DNA of 64,000 nt from Trichococcus patagoniensis (GTDB lineage: Bacteria; Bacillota; Bacilli; Lactobacillales; Aerococcaceae), in contig NZ_QAOM01000011.1 in assembly GCF_003051085.1 (NCBI RefSeq), forward strand, positions 62,001 through 126,000, given 5' to 3'. The number at the start of each line of letters is the position of its first letter. The stretch's first letter is position 1. Below, piece after piece: positions 27,841-36,678 of this stretch. A program made the translations under genes and the position numbers. The notes under the pieces were generated by a model. The model ran no database searches and had not been told where the DNA came from. It saw nothing but the letters and a program-made list of their open reading frames with translations.

Positions 27841-29172
27841 CTAATATGTGTAACGATAAGATCGTCTGGATTTGTTCACTGGACTCTTCCTTTTGACCGC
27901 CCTATGCGGGCGGACGGGGACAAGGTGTTTGATAAGTAGTGCACTCATTTGCTCGAAACTTTCTCTCCGTTGTTCGTATGTTTCACTCATGAATGATCGG
28001 ATGAAATAGGTTTTCATGATTCCGATAGCGATGCTGATATTTCGCTTCATTTCATATTTATAGCGTTCCTGGGGAATCGCTCTTGTTTCGCTCACTTCAA
28101 TCAGGTGAAGCATCGTCAGGTTGTATAGCCAGACAGTGCAATAAATATCCTGAAGGATCAGCCGTTCCCGGTTGCCACTGAACTCCTCTAACTTCATGCG
28201 GTTTTTCAGTACGTTATAGGCGGTTTCGATTCCCCACCTCAACCTGTATACTTCACTCAAGTCATCGGCTGAAAAGTCAGATGGTGTTAAATTCGTCAAA
28301 AGGACTTCGTCCTCTATCTCCCCGTTGTCCTGCTTGCGAAGTGGGATTTTTACAAACCGCATCGGATAAACCGTGCTCATCAAGGTAGCTCGGAAAATCC
28401 GATCATTCCTGTAGTCGTTTGTCTGTGACCTGTCAAAGGTGACTTCAAAAGTTTGGTCTTGCCCCACAGATAACTGGCTGGAATAGCGCTTTAAGTTCTG
28501 GTGATCCATCCGCATCACAAATTTCTGCCCATCCTGAAACAGTTGGTGGACTAGCCGCATCGAGAAATAGCCGCGATCAAACACGGTGATGGTCGGCTGC
28601 CGGAGCGTTTCTTTCAGCACGTGGAGGTGTTGGGAAGCCGAGGCGCGCTCGCTGCTCTTGTACGGACCGATAAACGTGTCAATCACCATTTTATTGATAC
28701 AATCATAGAGCGTGGAGACAGATGCCATCACCGGATTGGCGGATGCCTTTAGGTTATGGACCACACCATATTTCTTGGCGTTTTCCTCCGTGGAGGGCAG
28801 GATGATGTCAGAGCCGTCTATCGCGGTCACAATGTACCCATTCAGCTTGACCAATTGGTCATCATTTTCTTCATAAACCATGGACATATAGTCAGTCATC
28901 ATCAACCGGATGGCTTTGGGGTTGTAGTTCATTCGGGCATTATAAAAAGCGACGGTCGAAATGTCCAGAGGTTTCCCTTGGTTCTCGTAAAAATTTAGGA
29001 GTTCGCAAAATTGGGAGTTCCCCTTTTGCGCAAACATTTGAAGCATCAATCCGAGAGGGGTCGTTTTCCTTTTTCGGGTAAAGGCTTTCGGGTTCCCTTC
29101 GCGGATATCTTCCAGATAAATAGTTTGGGCTTCTTCGATAAATTCTTGGAATTCCATCATTTCGACCGTCAT
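27841..29172 (-). CDS. IS4-family transposase
   Basis: The 443-residue DDE transposase is intact. The catalytic acids are D119 (AIDGSD), D199 (FDRGYFS) and E316, the last within the IS4 signature Y-x2-R-x3-E-x6-K (Y309, R312, E316, K323). The N-terminal 90 residues form the DNA-binding part. The basic tail is RSRRSYRYTY-like; the DNA coding for its end is tandemly duplicated just past the stop (27801-27860). It catalyses cut-and-paste transposition of the surrounding 1674-bp element. Confidence 0.95.
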   Translation of the reverse strand: MTVEMMEFQEFIEEAQTIYLEDIREGNPKAFTRKRKTTPLGLMLQMFAQKGNSQFCELLNFYENQGKPLDISTVAFYNARMNYNPKAIRLMMTDYMSMVYEENDDQLVKLNGYIVTAIDGSDIILPSTEENAKKYGVVHNLKASANPVMASVSTLYDCINKMVIDTFIGPYKSSERASASQHLHVLKETLRQPTITVFDRGYFSMRLVHQLFQDGQKFVMRMDHQNLKRYSSQLSVGQDQTFEVTFDRSQTNDYRNDRIFRATLMSTVYPMRFVKIPLRKQDNGEIEDEVLLTNLTPSDFSADDLSEVYRLRWGIETAYNVLKNRMKLEEFSGNRERLILQDIYCTVWLYNLTMLHLIEVSETRAIPQERYKYEMKRNISIAIGIMKTYFIRSFMSETYEQRRESFEQMSALLIKHLVPVRPHRAVKRKSPVNKSRRSYRYTY

Positions 29173-29276
29173 TTTTAAGCCCTCCTTTTAATATACAGAC
29201 CATCCTTCCTACATTAAGTATAACGGGAAACCCGAAGATGAGAAAAAAAAACCTCCTCCCATCATAAAAAAAAAGT

Positions 29277-29304
29277 GAGAATGCACAATTGAATGCATTC
29301 TCGC
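29277..29304. terminator. Hairpin inside the right end of the IS
   Basis: GAGAATGCA and TGCATTCTC flank CAATTGAA, followed by GCTTTTTT on the plus strand. On the minus strand it precedes the transposase gene and would limit entry of outside transcription. Confidence 0.7.
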
Positions 29305-29414
29305 TTTTTTCAGTTGTCAAGTCGCTTAAGTTAATGACATTGCCGATAACGGTTCGCCTTTTTCTTATGCATATATACCTACCTGATTCTGAAGAGGGTA
29401 ACGGAATACGAGCG

Positions 29415-29550
29415 CAGCTCCGGCGAAGGACCTCCCAACCGGAGAACGCCAGCAATAATCGCATTCAACTACGACGAAGCCGTCTTCATCGGAGAACACA
29501 AGCAGAATGTGGGGCGAACTCCGGCGAAGCCTCCGTTCACGGGAGAAGAG
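29415..29550 (-). repeat. 51-bp-period hairpin repeat, locus 2 (three units)
   Basis: Three hairpins read on the minus strand as CTCC(C/G)...CCGGAG; their GGAG marks on the plus strand are at 29441, 29491 and 29542, spacings of 50 and 51 bp. Units two and three are degenerate. Orientation is opposite to locus 3. It lies between the IS insertion site and the amylase gene. Confidence 0.7.
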
Positions 29551-29563
29551 CGCTCTCGGCCAA

Positions 29564-29602
29564 CAATGAAGGAGGTGCCTCCATGAGACACCTCCTTCAT
29601 TG
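29564..29602. terminator. Terminator-like hairpin downstream of the amylase gene
   Basis: CAATGAAGGAGGTG (29564-29577) pairs perfectly with CACCTCCTTCATTG (29589-29602) around an 11-base loop. The stem is 14 bp; there is no long T-run on the minus strand, so termination strength is uncertain. Confidence 0.6.
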
Positions 29603-29655
29603 TGCAGCTATTGTTTTCGCTTCAATCTATTCGCTTCCACGCGTTCGGTAAAAAG

Positions 29656-31155
29656 TTATTCTTCTACCGCATCCGCGTCAAATGCTTGCTCCTGGGTGAT
29701 GGCATCCTTGACCCAGACCGAAATCGAACCGGCATTGACCGGGAAACGGCCATTGCCGGCCTCGCTGATTTCGACTTTTTCTTCGCGGTTGCCCGTATAA
29801 TCCGCGAAAGTCTGTCCGGCATACTGTTCGCCGACGTACATATCCTTGAACCCTTCATCGCTGTTGGAAATGACCGTAGCCAAGCCGTACGGATGATCTT
29901 CATTGCCCAGACGCGTCCAGCCAACGCAATTGCCGTGGTCGAAGTAGTCGCGTTGTTCGCCGTAAGCATGGTTGGCACGCAGATAGAGCAGTTTATCCAG
30001 GAACGCCTGCTGTCCTTCAACCGGATTCGGCCCTTTGATGCCGTAGTAGTCCCCGTAGAACAAGCACGGGAAGCCTTGTTCGCGCAGCAGGATGACGCCG
30101 TATGCCAGCGGAGTGAACCAAGGCTCGACATAGGACTGCAACGCTTGGCTTGGCTGCGAATCGTGGTTGTCGACAAACGTGACCGCGTGGGTCGGATTTT
30201 TGGCGACCAGTGACTGCTCGAACAGATTCCTAAGATCGTATTCCTTGCCTTGCTGGGAAGCGGCGTGGAAATTTTGGTGAAGGGCTACGTCAAAAAGGTC
30301 GAATGTGAAGTCGGTCGCTTCTAAGTATTCCCTCATTGTCCCGTAACGGTACTTCCAGTATTCGCCGACCACATAAAAATCATCGCCATGCTGCGCGCGG
30401 ATCGTCTCAACAAAATCCTGAACGAAATGGTCATGGATGTGCTTGATGGCATCCAAGCGGAAGCCGTCCACGCCGGTTTCCTTGATGTACCAGTCCGCCC
30501 ACTTCTTGATCTCCTTGACTACCGCTGGGTGGCTATAATCGATATCCGTATACATCAGATAATCATAATTGCCGTGCTCATTGTCGACGCTTTCGTCTTC
30601 CGCCCAACCTTTATCGAAACCTTTGAACATGTAAATAGCTTTTCTGCCGTTCTCATTATTGAAATCCGTCCCGGTGAAATGTTCCCAGGACCATTTGAAG
30701 TCGGAATATTTGTCGCCGCGGCCGGGGAATGTGAATTTCGTCCAACCTTCGATTTCATATGAATCTGTCCGCTTTTCCTGACGGTTTTCCGGATTCACTT
30801 CATAGGCACGGAAGCGTTCCGTCTCGTCCGCTCCGGCTTTGTGGTTCAGGACAACGTCAGCATAGACGGCGATCCCTTCCGCATGCAACGCTTCGATCGC
30901 AGCCAAGTATTCTGCTTTTGTCCCGTATTTTGTGCGGACGGCACCTTTTTGGTCGAATTCACCCAAATCATAGAGATCGTAGACGCCGTAGCCTGCATCA
31001 TTCGTACCTGTCGCTTTGTAGGCCGGGGGAGTCCAGACAGCCGTGATGCCCAGTTCCTTCAGATGCGTTGCATCCTCCTTCAGGCGATTCCATAATTGAC
31101 CATCATCATCCAGATACCATTCAAAATATTGCATCATCAATCCATTTCCTGCCAT
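29656..31155 (-). CDS. Cytosolic alpha-amylase (GH13, AmyS-like)
   Basis: This 499-residue GH13 subfamily 5-type enzyme starts NGLMMQYFEWYL. Catalytic residues are D235 (GFRLDAIKH), E265 (VVGEYW) and D332 (FVDNHDSQ), with the calcium-site segment VVLNHKAGADE near 101-111 and a C-terminal beta domain (FADYTGNREEKVEI). It has no signal peptide, so it degrades intracellular or imported maltodextrins or glycogen. It is monocistronic; a possible -10 (TATAAT on the minus strand) is at 31220-31225. Confidence 0.92.
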   Translation of the reverse strand: MAGNGLMMQYFEWYLDDDGQLWNRLKEDATHLKELGITAVWTPPAYKATGTNDAGYGVYDLYDLGEFDQKGAVRTKYGTKAEYLAAIEALHAEGIAVYADVVLNHKAGADETERFRAYEVNPENRQEKRTDSYEIEGWTKFTFPGRGDKYSDFKWSWEHFTGTDFNNENGRKAIYMFKGFDKGWAEDESVDNEHGNYDYLMYTDIDYSHPAVVKEIKKWADWYIKETGVDGFRLDAIKHIHDHFVQDFVETIRAQHGDDFYVVGEYWKYRYGTMREYLEATDFTFDLFDVALHQNFHAASQQGKEYDLRNLFEQSLVAKNPTHAVTFVDNHDSQPSQALQSYVEPWFTPLAYGVILLREQGFPCLFYGDYYGIKGPNPVEGQQAFLDKLLYLRANHAYGEQRDYFDHGNCVGWTRLGNEDHPYGLATVISNSDEGFKDMYVGEQYAGQTFADYTGNREEKVEISEAGNGRFPVNAGSISVWVKDAITQEQAFDADAVEE

Positions 31156-31420
31156 GCGCTCACTGCCTTTCGTTCATTCTAGTTTTGTTGTAGTCCACAA
31201 ATTGCTTTTTGATAATCTCATTATACATGCTTCCCTTCCGTTTGCTCTTTGGGACGCCTCCCGAGCGCCGTTTCTTCTTGGTGGGGCAAAATGCTTGCAT
31301 CTTGAATCGGACGCCGGTATACTGACGTTAAGTTAGCTGATTGCTGATTTCTTTTTTGGTTATATATCTCGAATTAGGAATATACGAAACGGAATGCATT
31401 ATGAAATGAGGAACCGATCC
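31156..31420. promoter_or_regulatory. Divergent amylase/mhqO-like promoter region with MhqR-like half operator
   Basis: The minus strand has TATAAT at 31220-31225 for the amylase gene. At 31365-31383 TATCTCGAATT followed by AGGAATATA resembles the MarR-type MhqR operator described in Bacillus; the left half is intact and the right half is imperfect. No mhqR gene is in the window. Confidence 0.4.
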
Positions 31421-32410
31421 ATGAACACATTAAGAGGAATCCACCACGTCACCGCCATCACAAGCAGCGCCGAAAAGAATTACGCCTTCTTCACGAACAT
31501 CCTTAGCATGCGCTTGGTCAAAAAAACCGTCAACCAGGACGATATCCAGACTTATCACCTTTTCTTCGCCGATGACCGCGGCAGTGCCGGTACGGACATG
31601 ACTTTCTTCGATTTCCCGGGAATCCCGAAAGCCGTCAGAGGTACCAACGAAATCTTCAAGACCGGCCTGCGCGTCCCTTCAGATGAAGCGCTGGCTTACT
31701 GGGTGAAACGTTTCGATAAATACGACATCACGCATTCCGGCATTTATGAGCAGTTCGGCCGCCGGGTGCTCGACTTCCAGGACTTTGACGAACAACTCTA
31801 CCAGTTGGTTTCCGATGAGTCGGACAGCGGCGTGGCTCCCGGGATACCGTGGCAAAAAGGGCCGGTTCCGAATGAATACGGCATCCGCGGATTGGGACCG
31901 ATTTTCGTCCGCATCGCTGATTTCAACTTCTACAAGCAAGTATTGGAGACCGTATTGGGCTTCCGAGCTGTCGCTTCCGAGGGTGATGTGCATCTCTTCG
32001 AAGTCGGTGAAGGCGGCAACGGTGGCCGCATGATTGTGGAACACAACGCTTCGCTGGGGCAAGCCCAGCAAGGCTTCGGCAGCGTTCACCACATGGCCTT
32101 CCGCGTCAAGGACCGCAAAGAATTGGAAGAATGGATCGAACATATGGGTTCGTACCGCTTCCCGACCTCCGGCTACGTCGACCGTTTCTATTTCGAATCG
32201 CTTTACGCCAACATCGCCCAAGGCATCCTCTTGGAATTCGCAACGGATGGCCCTGGCTTCATAGATGACGAAGAGCCTTACGAAACATTGGGCGAACGAT
32301 TGGCTTTACCTCCTAAATTCCGCAACAACCGCGAAGAGATTGAAGGATTGGTCCGCCAATTCGATACCGTGCGCAGCACGAAGACTTTTGAAAAAGAATA
32401 TTTGGACTGA
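31421..32410 (+). CDS. Ring-cleaving dioxygenase / glyoxalase-family protein, MhqO-like
   Basis: The 329-residue protein has two VOC (glyoxalase/extradiol dioxygenase) modules. It begins NTLRGIHHVTAITSSAEKN with a metal-ligand His, has the second-module His in GSVHHMAFRVKDRKE and a final metal-ligand Glu in ILLEFATDGPGF. This is the MhqE/MhqO class, which detoxifies quinones and is induced by hydroquinones in Bacillus. The ATG at 31421 has GAGG nine bases upstream; an in-frame ATG at 31394 lacks one. It is single, and convergent with aga. Confidence 0.88.
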   Translation: MNTLRGIHHVTAITSSAEKNYAFFTNILSMRLVKKTVNQDDIQTYHLFFADDRGSAGTDMTFFDFPGIPKAVRGTNEIFKTGLRVPSDEALAYWVKRFDKYDITHSGIYEQFGRRVLDFQDFDEQLYQLVSDESDSGVAPGIPWQKGPVPNEYGIRGLGPIFVRIADFNFYKQVLETVLGFRAVASEGDVHLFEVGEGGNGGRMIVEHNASLGQAQQGFGSVHHMAFRVKDRKELEEWIEHMGSYRFPTSGYVDRFYFESLYANIAQGILLEFATDGPGFIDDEEPYETLGERLALPPKFRNNREEIEGLVRQFDTVRSTKTFEKEYLD

Positions 32411-32458
32411 CCAAAAAGCAGGAATCGGATCGATGATAAAATCAAATGAACCGTCCTT

Positions 32459-32590
32459 CTCCGGCGAACGGAGGCTTCGCCGGAGTTCAGGATGCATTCC
32501 GTTTGCGTTCTCCGATGAAAGTGGCTTCATCGGAGTTCAGTCCGATTGTTACCGGTGTGCTCCGGTGAGCAGACCGTTCACCGGAGATGG
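32459..32590 (+). repeat. 51-bp-period hairpin repeat, locus 3 (three units)
   Basis: Three hairpins begin at 32459, 32510 and 32560. Arms are CTCCGGCGAA/TTCGCCGGAG, CTCCGATGAA/TTCATCGGAG and CTCCGGTGA/TCACCGGAG. The stems vary in a compensatory way (G-C to A-T at one position in both arms) while the spacing stays at 51 and 50 bp. It lies between convergent genes. Confidence 0.85.
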
Positions 32591-32632
32591 GGACGTATTA
32601 CACACACTCCTCCTGTCAGCGGGAGCAAAATA

Positions 32633-32680
32633 AGAAGAGAGGCCATCTCATTAGGAAATGGCCTCTCTTCTTATTTTGCT
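32633..32680. terminator. Bidirectional terminator between mhqO-like and aga genes
   Basis: AAGAAGAGAGGCCATCTC-type left arm pairs with GAAATGGCCTCTCTTCTT on the right, A-rich outside left and TATTTT outside right. It serves both convergent genes. Confidence 0.85.
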
Positions 32681-32688
32681 TTAGCGTT

Positions 32689-34893
32689 TCACAGACGGGC
32701 TTCCTTCAGCACCAAACAGACGCTTTGGTAATCCCCTTGCAGGGCATCCTTCAGATAGAGCCCGCGGTTCATCAGCTCATCCCCGCCGATTGCCCCTTCA
32801 TACCCGCTGACAGTGTAGAATTTAGCGGCATCCAAACCTTTGAACAGCACTTTTTTCTTCTTCAGATTGGCCCGGTCGAGAACCTGGTAGTAGAAATAGA
32901 GCGCCTCGTCCTGCTCGGGGCTCACGAAGATCCAAGCGGCCTCATTCTGCGTTTCGAACGGACTGAGGATCCGGTGGAACACACCGTATTGGACGAGTCC
33001 GCGGTGTTCTTTGTAGAAGCTGATCTGCTCCTTCATCTCCTGTTTCTCTGCTTCGGAAAGCGTCGTGACGTCCAGTTCGTAGCCCAGATTGCCGGCCATC
33101 GCCACATCTCCGCGCATCTTCATCGAAGTCATGCGGTGCACTTGGTGGTTCGGAACAGCCGATACGTGCGAACCCATGCTCGAAATCGGCATGACGAGGC
33201 TGGTGCCGTACTGGATCTCCAGACGCGCCACCGCATCTGTGTTATCGCTAGTCCAAGTCTGCGGCATATAGTAGAGGATACCCGGGTCGAAGCGTCCGCC
33301 GCCGCCCGAGCAGCTTTCAAAGAGGATATGCGGATATTTCGTCACCAGCGCCTCCATCACTTCATAAAGACCTAGCATGTACTTGTGCAGCACTTCCCCC
33401 GGCAGCGCGCCTGGAGCGGCGGTTCCGATTTCGGTCATGTTGCGGTTATAATCCCATTTGATGTAGTCGACCGGCACTTCATCCAAAACTTCCATCATCT
33501 GCGCCAGAATATTGTCACGCACTTCCTTGCGGCTGAAATCAATCACATACTGGCTACGGCTAAGTGATTTTTCTCTTCCGGGCGTATGGATGCACCAGTC
33601 CGGATGGGCGCGGTAAAGCTCGCTGTCTTCGGAGATCATTTCCGGTTCGAACCATAAGCCGAACAGCATGCCCTTCGCCTTGATGTTCTCTGCGAGTTGC
33701 TTCAATCCATCTGGCAATTTGGCAGTGTGGATGTGCCAATCGCCTAATGAGGAATAGTCATCGTCTCGTTTCCCGAACCATCCATCATCAAGTACGAATA
33801 GTTCGACTCCCAAAGCAGCTGCTTCATCGGCCATCGCCTCGATCTTTTCGGCTGTGAAATCGAAGTAGGTGCCTTCCCAATTGTTGATCAGGACCGGGCG
33901 CTCCGCAAATTGATGCTCTCCCCGCACAAGATGTTTCTGGTAGAAAGGATGCAGCGTCTGCGATAGGCCATTCAACCCGTTTTCGCTGTATACCAATACG
34001 ACTTCCGGTGTCTGGAACGCCTCTCCAACAGGTAAGTGCCATTGAAAATGGGTTGGATTGATGCCCATCTGGACGCGTGTCTGCGCGTAAGTATCAACTT
34101 CGACATTGGCTCGGAATTCGCCGCTGTAGACAAAATGGAAACCGTAGACCGCTCCTTGGTCTTCCGTCGCCGTTTTTTCGGCCAAAGCCACGAACGGCTG
34201 ATAGGCATGGCTCGTGGTTCCGCGCTTACTGTCAAGTGTGTGGATGCCGCGGACAAGTGGCGTGCGCACGATTTGGCGTTCCCTTCCCCAAGCACCAGGC
34301 AACTGGATCATGTCAAAATCAGCATCCGGGAAATCGATGGACATACTCAACGCTTTGTTCAGATGGATGTCTTCAGCTCCATTGTTGCGGAAACTTGCTG
34401 AACGTGTCAGTACCGGATAGTCGCGGAACAAGGTGTAGCTCAGAACGACTTCGACTTTTGTGACGGTATCTTCCATCGTCAGCAGCAAGGTTTCCGCCGG
34501 CTCTTCTTTTGTTTCGTAAGTCTGCGGCAAGCCTTGCAATGGCTGTTTGCCAGTCACGATTTCATGGCTCTTATAAGTCAGCAGGCTGACAGTCGTTTGA
34601 TCCGGATACAGGCACTCGAATGCTGATTCGCGGAAATCACCGCTGCCATTCCCCGGAAATTCCTGTGGCAAGGTCGCAAGCGAAAACACACGGCCAGGCA
34701 CCTCGAACGGATTGGGCGCAAAAGCATTGTCTTGGCGCGGATAATCAGCCACTTGCGAAAAGCTGTTGAGCCGTTTCCCCCAGTACTGATGGGATACATA
34801 TTTTTCTTCTTCCAGTGCGATCACATAGCTCACTGATTCGTTCTGTAAATGAAAATATTTTTTTGTTTCATCAAATGTTATCGTCACAGTCAT
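32689..34893 (-). CDS. aga: Alpha-galactosidase, GH36
   Basis: This roughly 735-residue GH36 enzyme removes terminal alpha-1,6-galactose from raffinose-family sugars and melibiose. The nucleophile is about D482 (YIKWDYNRN) and the acid/base about D551 (TWTSDNTDA). Other GH36 signatures are LFVLDDGWFGKR, LFGLWFEPEM and ESCSGGGGRFDPG. It has no signal peptide, so it works on sugars imported by MsmEFG. It follows gtfA by 24 bp. The start may be the ATG at 34893 or a GTG two codons later, which has better spacing to AAGGAG. Confidence 0.93.
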   Translation of the reverse strand: MTVTITFDETKKYFHLQNESVSYVIALEEEKYVSHQYWGKRLNSFSQVADYPRQDNAFAPNPFEVPGRVFSLATLPQEFPGNGSGDFRESAFECLYPDQTTVSLLTYKSHEIVTGKQPLQGLPQTYETKEEPAETLLLTMEDTVTKVEVVLSYTLFRDYPVLTRSASFRNNGAEDIHLNKALSMSIDFPDADFDMIQLPGAWGRERQIVRTPLVRGIHTLDSKRGTTSHAYQPFVALAEKTATEDQGAVYGFHFVYSGEFRANVEVDTYAQTRVQMGINPTHFQWHLPVGEAFQTPEVVLVYSENGLNGLSQTLHPFYQKHLVRGEHQFAERPVLINNWEGTYFDFTAEKIEAMADEAAALGVELFVLDDGWFGKRDDDYSSLGDWHIHTAKLPDGLKQLAENIKAKGMLFGLWFEPEMISEDSELYRAHPDWCIHTPGREKSLSRSQYVIDFSRKEVRDNILAQMMEVLDEVPVDYIKWDYNRNMTEIGTAAPGALPGEVLHKYMLGLYEVMEALVTKYPHILFESCSGGGGRFDPGILYYMPQTWTSDNTDAVARLEIQYGTSLVMPISSMGSHVSAVPNHQVHRMTSMKMRGDVAMAGNLGYELDVTTLSEAEKQEMKEQISFYKEHRGLVQYGVFHRILSPFETQNEAAWIFVSPEQDEALYFYYQVLDRANLKKKKVLFKGLDAAKFYTVSGYEGAIGGDELMNRGLYLKDALQGDYQSVCLVLKEARL

Positions 34894-34917
34894 CACTCCT
34901 TGGCTCTCTTCATTTTT

Positions 34918-36357
34918 CTAGAATATTTGTTCTTCTCCTGCCCCAGTTCGGTGCAGGATAGAGAAAGTATTTGTCGGCAAGTCGACCGTCAGACTGGCCG
35001 ATTCATCGGCAGTGGCCCACGTCAAAATGAAGGCCCCTTCGTCGATCATCGTTATCTCCAAGTCGCCGTCGAACGCTTTGGCTGTATTGCGGAACGTCAG
35101 CAGACGGAACAGGTCTTTTACGACCGGACGCTCGATTTCTTGATTGATTTCATCCAGGCTGTAGTAATGACGGTTGATGTTGCGGCCTTCTTTGCTGTTC
35201 TCCAGCAGCTCCAGATCATTTTCGCCGGCCAGCAAGCCGACATAATAGATCTGAGGAATCCCCGGTGTGAAGCATTGGATCGCCCGCGCCAACAGATAGG
35301 CGGCATCGTTGTTGCCCAAAGCCGAATAGTATGTGCAGTTGATCTGGTAGATGTCCAGGTTATTGTAGGCTTCCGAGCTGTAAATCCGCTTCAGGTTGGC
35401 GCCTTTTTCATAAAGGGCTTCGACCGCGAAATCCACTTCTTCCTGGGTAAGCAGATCCTTCACATCGACGACACCGATGCCGTCATGCGTGTCCAAGGTC
35501 GTGAACTGGTCGCGCGGGCAGATTTCCAACCAGTGCAGCAGTTTTTCGGCTTTCCCGCTGTAAAGGGCGTGCAGCACCAGCATCGGCAAAGCAAAATCGT
35601 AGACCGGAAAGCCTTTTTCCGCGATTTTTTGCTGGATCGTATAGTGCTCGTGGATCTCCGGCAGCACCGTCACATCGTACGGCTTCAGTATTTCCACTGC
35701 GTATTCCAGCATCTCCCAAATTTCAGGTTCTACGAAGAAGCAGTTCGTATCCAATTCCTTGATGGCATAAGCGAATGCATCCAGGCGGATGATCGAAGCC
35801 CCTTTATCCGCCAAGAAACTAAGCGTATCCTTGATGAACTGGCGCGTTGCTTCGGTCTTCACGTTCAGGTCGATCTGCTCTTCCGAGAATGTGCACCAGA
35901 CTTTTTCCGATGTGCCGTCTTTAAAGTGAGCGTCCACGAAAGGCGCTTTGGGTTTGCGTTTGTAGATCAGATCGATGTCCGCTTCCGTCGGTCGGTGCTC
36001 CGGCCAATAGTCGTTGTAGCGGATGAAGTAGTCCTTGTAGTCCGACTCTTCTTTTTTCTCAAGAAAGTCCAAATAGTAGGGCGATTGCGCGGAAATGTGG
36101 TTCAGCATGAACTCATACATCATGTAGTATTTTTCGCTGATGCGTTTGATGTCATCCCAGCCGCCGAACCGCTCATCCACTTTCGTGTAGTCCATCGGCG
36201 AAAAGCCGCGGTCGCCGGATGACGGAAAGAACGGCAGGATATGTACGCCGCCGACAACCCCTTTCAGATGTGTGTCCAGTACGTGTTCCAGATCCTTCAG
36301 GTTATTGCCCAGACTGTCCGGATAGGTGATCAGCATTGCTTCATTTTTTATCTTCAT
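34918..36357 (-). CDS. gtfA: Sucrose phosphorylase, GH13_18
   Basis: The 479-residue enzyme converts sucrose and phosphate to glucose-1-phosphate and fructose. Conserved features are HILPFFPSSGDRGFSPMDY, nucleophile D193 (RLDAFAY), acid/base E234 (VLPEIHEHY), D292 (TLDTHDGIG) and the sucrose-phosphorylase PQIYYVGLLAGENDLEL. It acts on sucrose released from raffinose by Aga. GAGGT lies 9-10 bases before the ATG. A minus-strand TTGACA and a cre-like element upstream suggest its own promoter in addition to msmEFG read-through. Confidence 0.93.
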   Translation of the reverse strand: MKIKNEAMLITYPDSLGNNLKDLEHVLDTHLKGVVGGVHILPFFPSSGDRGFSPMDYTKVDERFGGWDDIKRISEKYYMMYEFMLNHISAQSPYYLDFLEKKEESDYKDYFIRYNDYWPEHRPTEADIDLIYKRKPKAPFVDAHFKDGTSEKVWCTFSEEQIDLNVKTEATRQFIKDTLSFLADKGASIIRLDAFAYAIKELDTNCFFVEPEIWEMLEYAVEILKPYDVTVLPEIHEHYTIQQKIAEKGFPVYDFALPMLVLHALYSGKAEKLLHWLEICPRDQFTTLDTHDGIGVVDVKDLLTQEEVDFAVEALYEKGANLKRIYSSEAYNNLDIYQINCTYYSALGNNDAAYLLARAIQCFTPGIPQIYYVGLLAGENDLELLENSKEGRNINRHYYSLDEINQEIERPVVKDLFRLLTFRNTAKAFDGDLEITMIDEGAFILTWATADESASLTVDLPTNTFSILHRTGAGEEQIF

Positions 36358-36425
36358 TATCAGTTACCTCATTCTAAAATATCGTTAAGTTACGTTCAGC
36401 TTTTAGCAAATAATCATTTTTTTGA

Positions 36426-36475
36426 TGTCAAAAGTGCATCACCTTTGGTTTTTTACAGGTTTGCAAAGCTTTCCA
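36426..36475 (-). promoter_or_regulatory. Possible gtfA-aga promoter and cre-like site
   Basis: On the minus strand TTGACA (36426-36431) is a perfect -35; the -10 about 17 bp on (TGCTAA) is poor. Upstream, the palindrome TGCAAAGCTTTCCA (36462-36475) resembles a CcpA cre except that the centre is GC instead of CG. Both calls are tentative. Confidence 0.35.
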
Positions 36476-36501
36476 TGCATCCAATAATGATGGCTAGCTT
36501 C

Positions 36502-36668
36502 ACGGGTTAGCCCTTCGGAAATTAGATAAATCTGACCCATTGCGCTCTGCGATGCTCATTTGCATGGGACTCTTAGGATTCATCCTTTAGAGTCCCAGTA
36601 CAAGGTGACCATAGGGAACGTTGCGAGGCCAGATTTCCTAAATTTCTTTCTGGGCTGAACGAACCCGT
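36502..36668. repeat. 167-bp imperfect inverted repeat between msmG and gtfA
   Basis: ACGGGTT (36502-36508) matches AACCCGT (36662-36668), AAATTAGATAAATCTG matches the complement of CAGATTTCCTAAATTT, and the centre is GGGACTCT (36567-36574)/AGAGTCCC with AGGAT/ATCCT at the tip. Complementarity runs intermittently through the whole length. It lies inside the msm cluster directly after the msmG stop. Confidence 0.75.
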
Positions 36669-36678
36669 TCCGCTTTTC

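Larger units (their letters stand above)
27669..29342 (-). mobile_element. IS4-family insertion sequence (1674 bp) with intact 10-bp target duplication
   Basis: The ends carry inverted repeats: CAATGTCATTAACTTAAG at 27669-27686 and its complement at 29325-29342, with further partial matching inward. The 10-bp direct repeat CCGATAACGG flanks both sides (27659-27668 and 29343-29352), a length typical of IS231/IS4-type transposition. One intact transposase lies inside on the minus strand. Both termini hold hairpins that could block transcription entering from outside (27702-27750 and 29277-29304). The perfect duplication suggests recent insertion. Confidence 0.92.
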
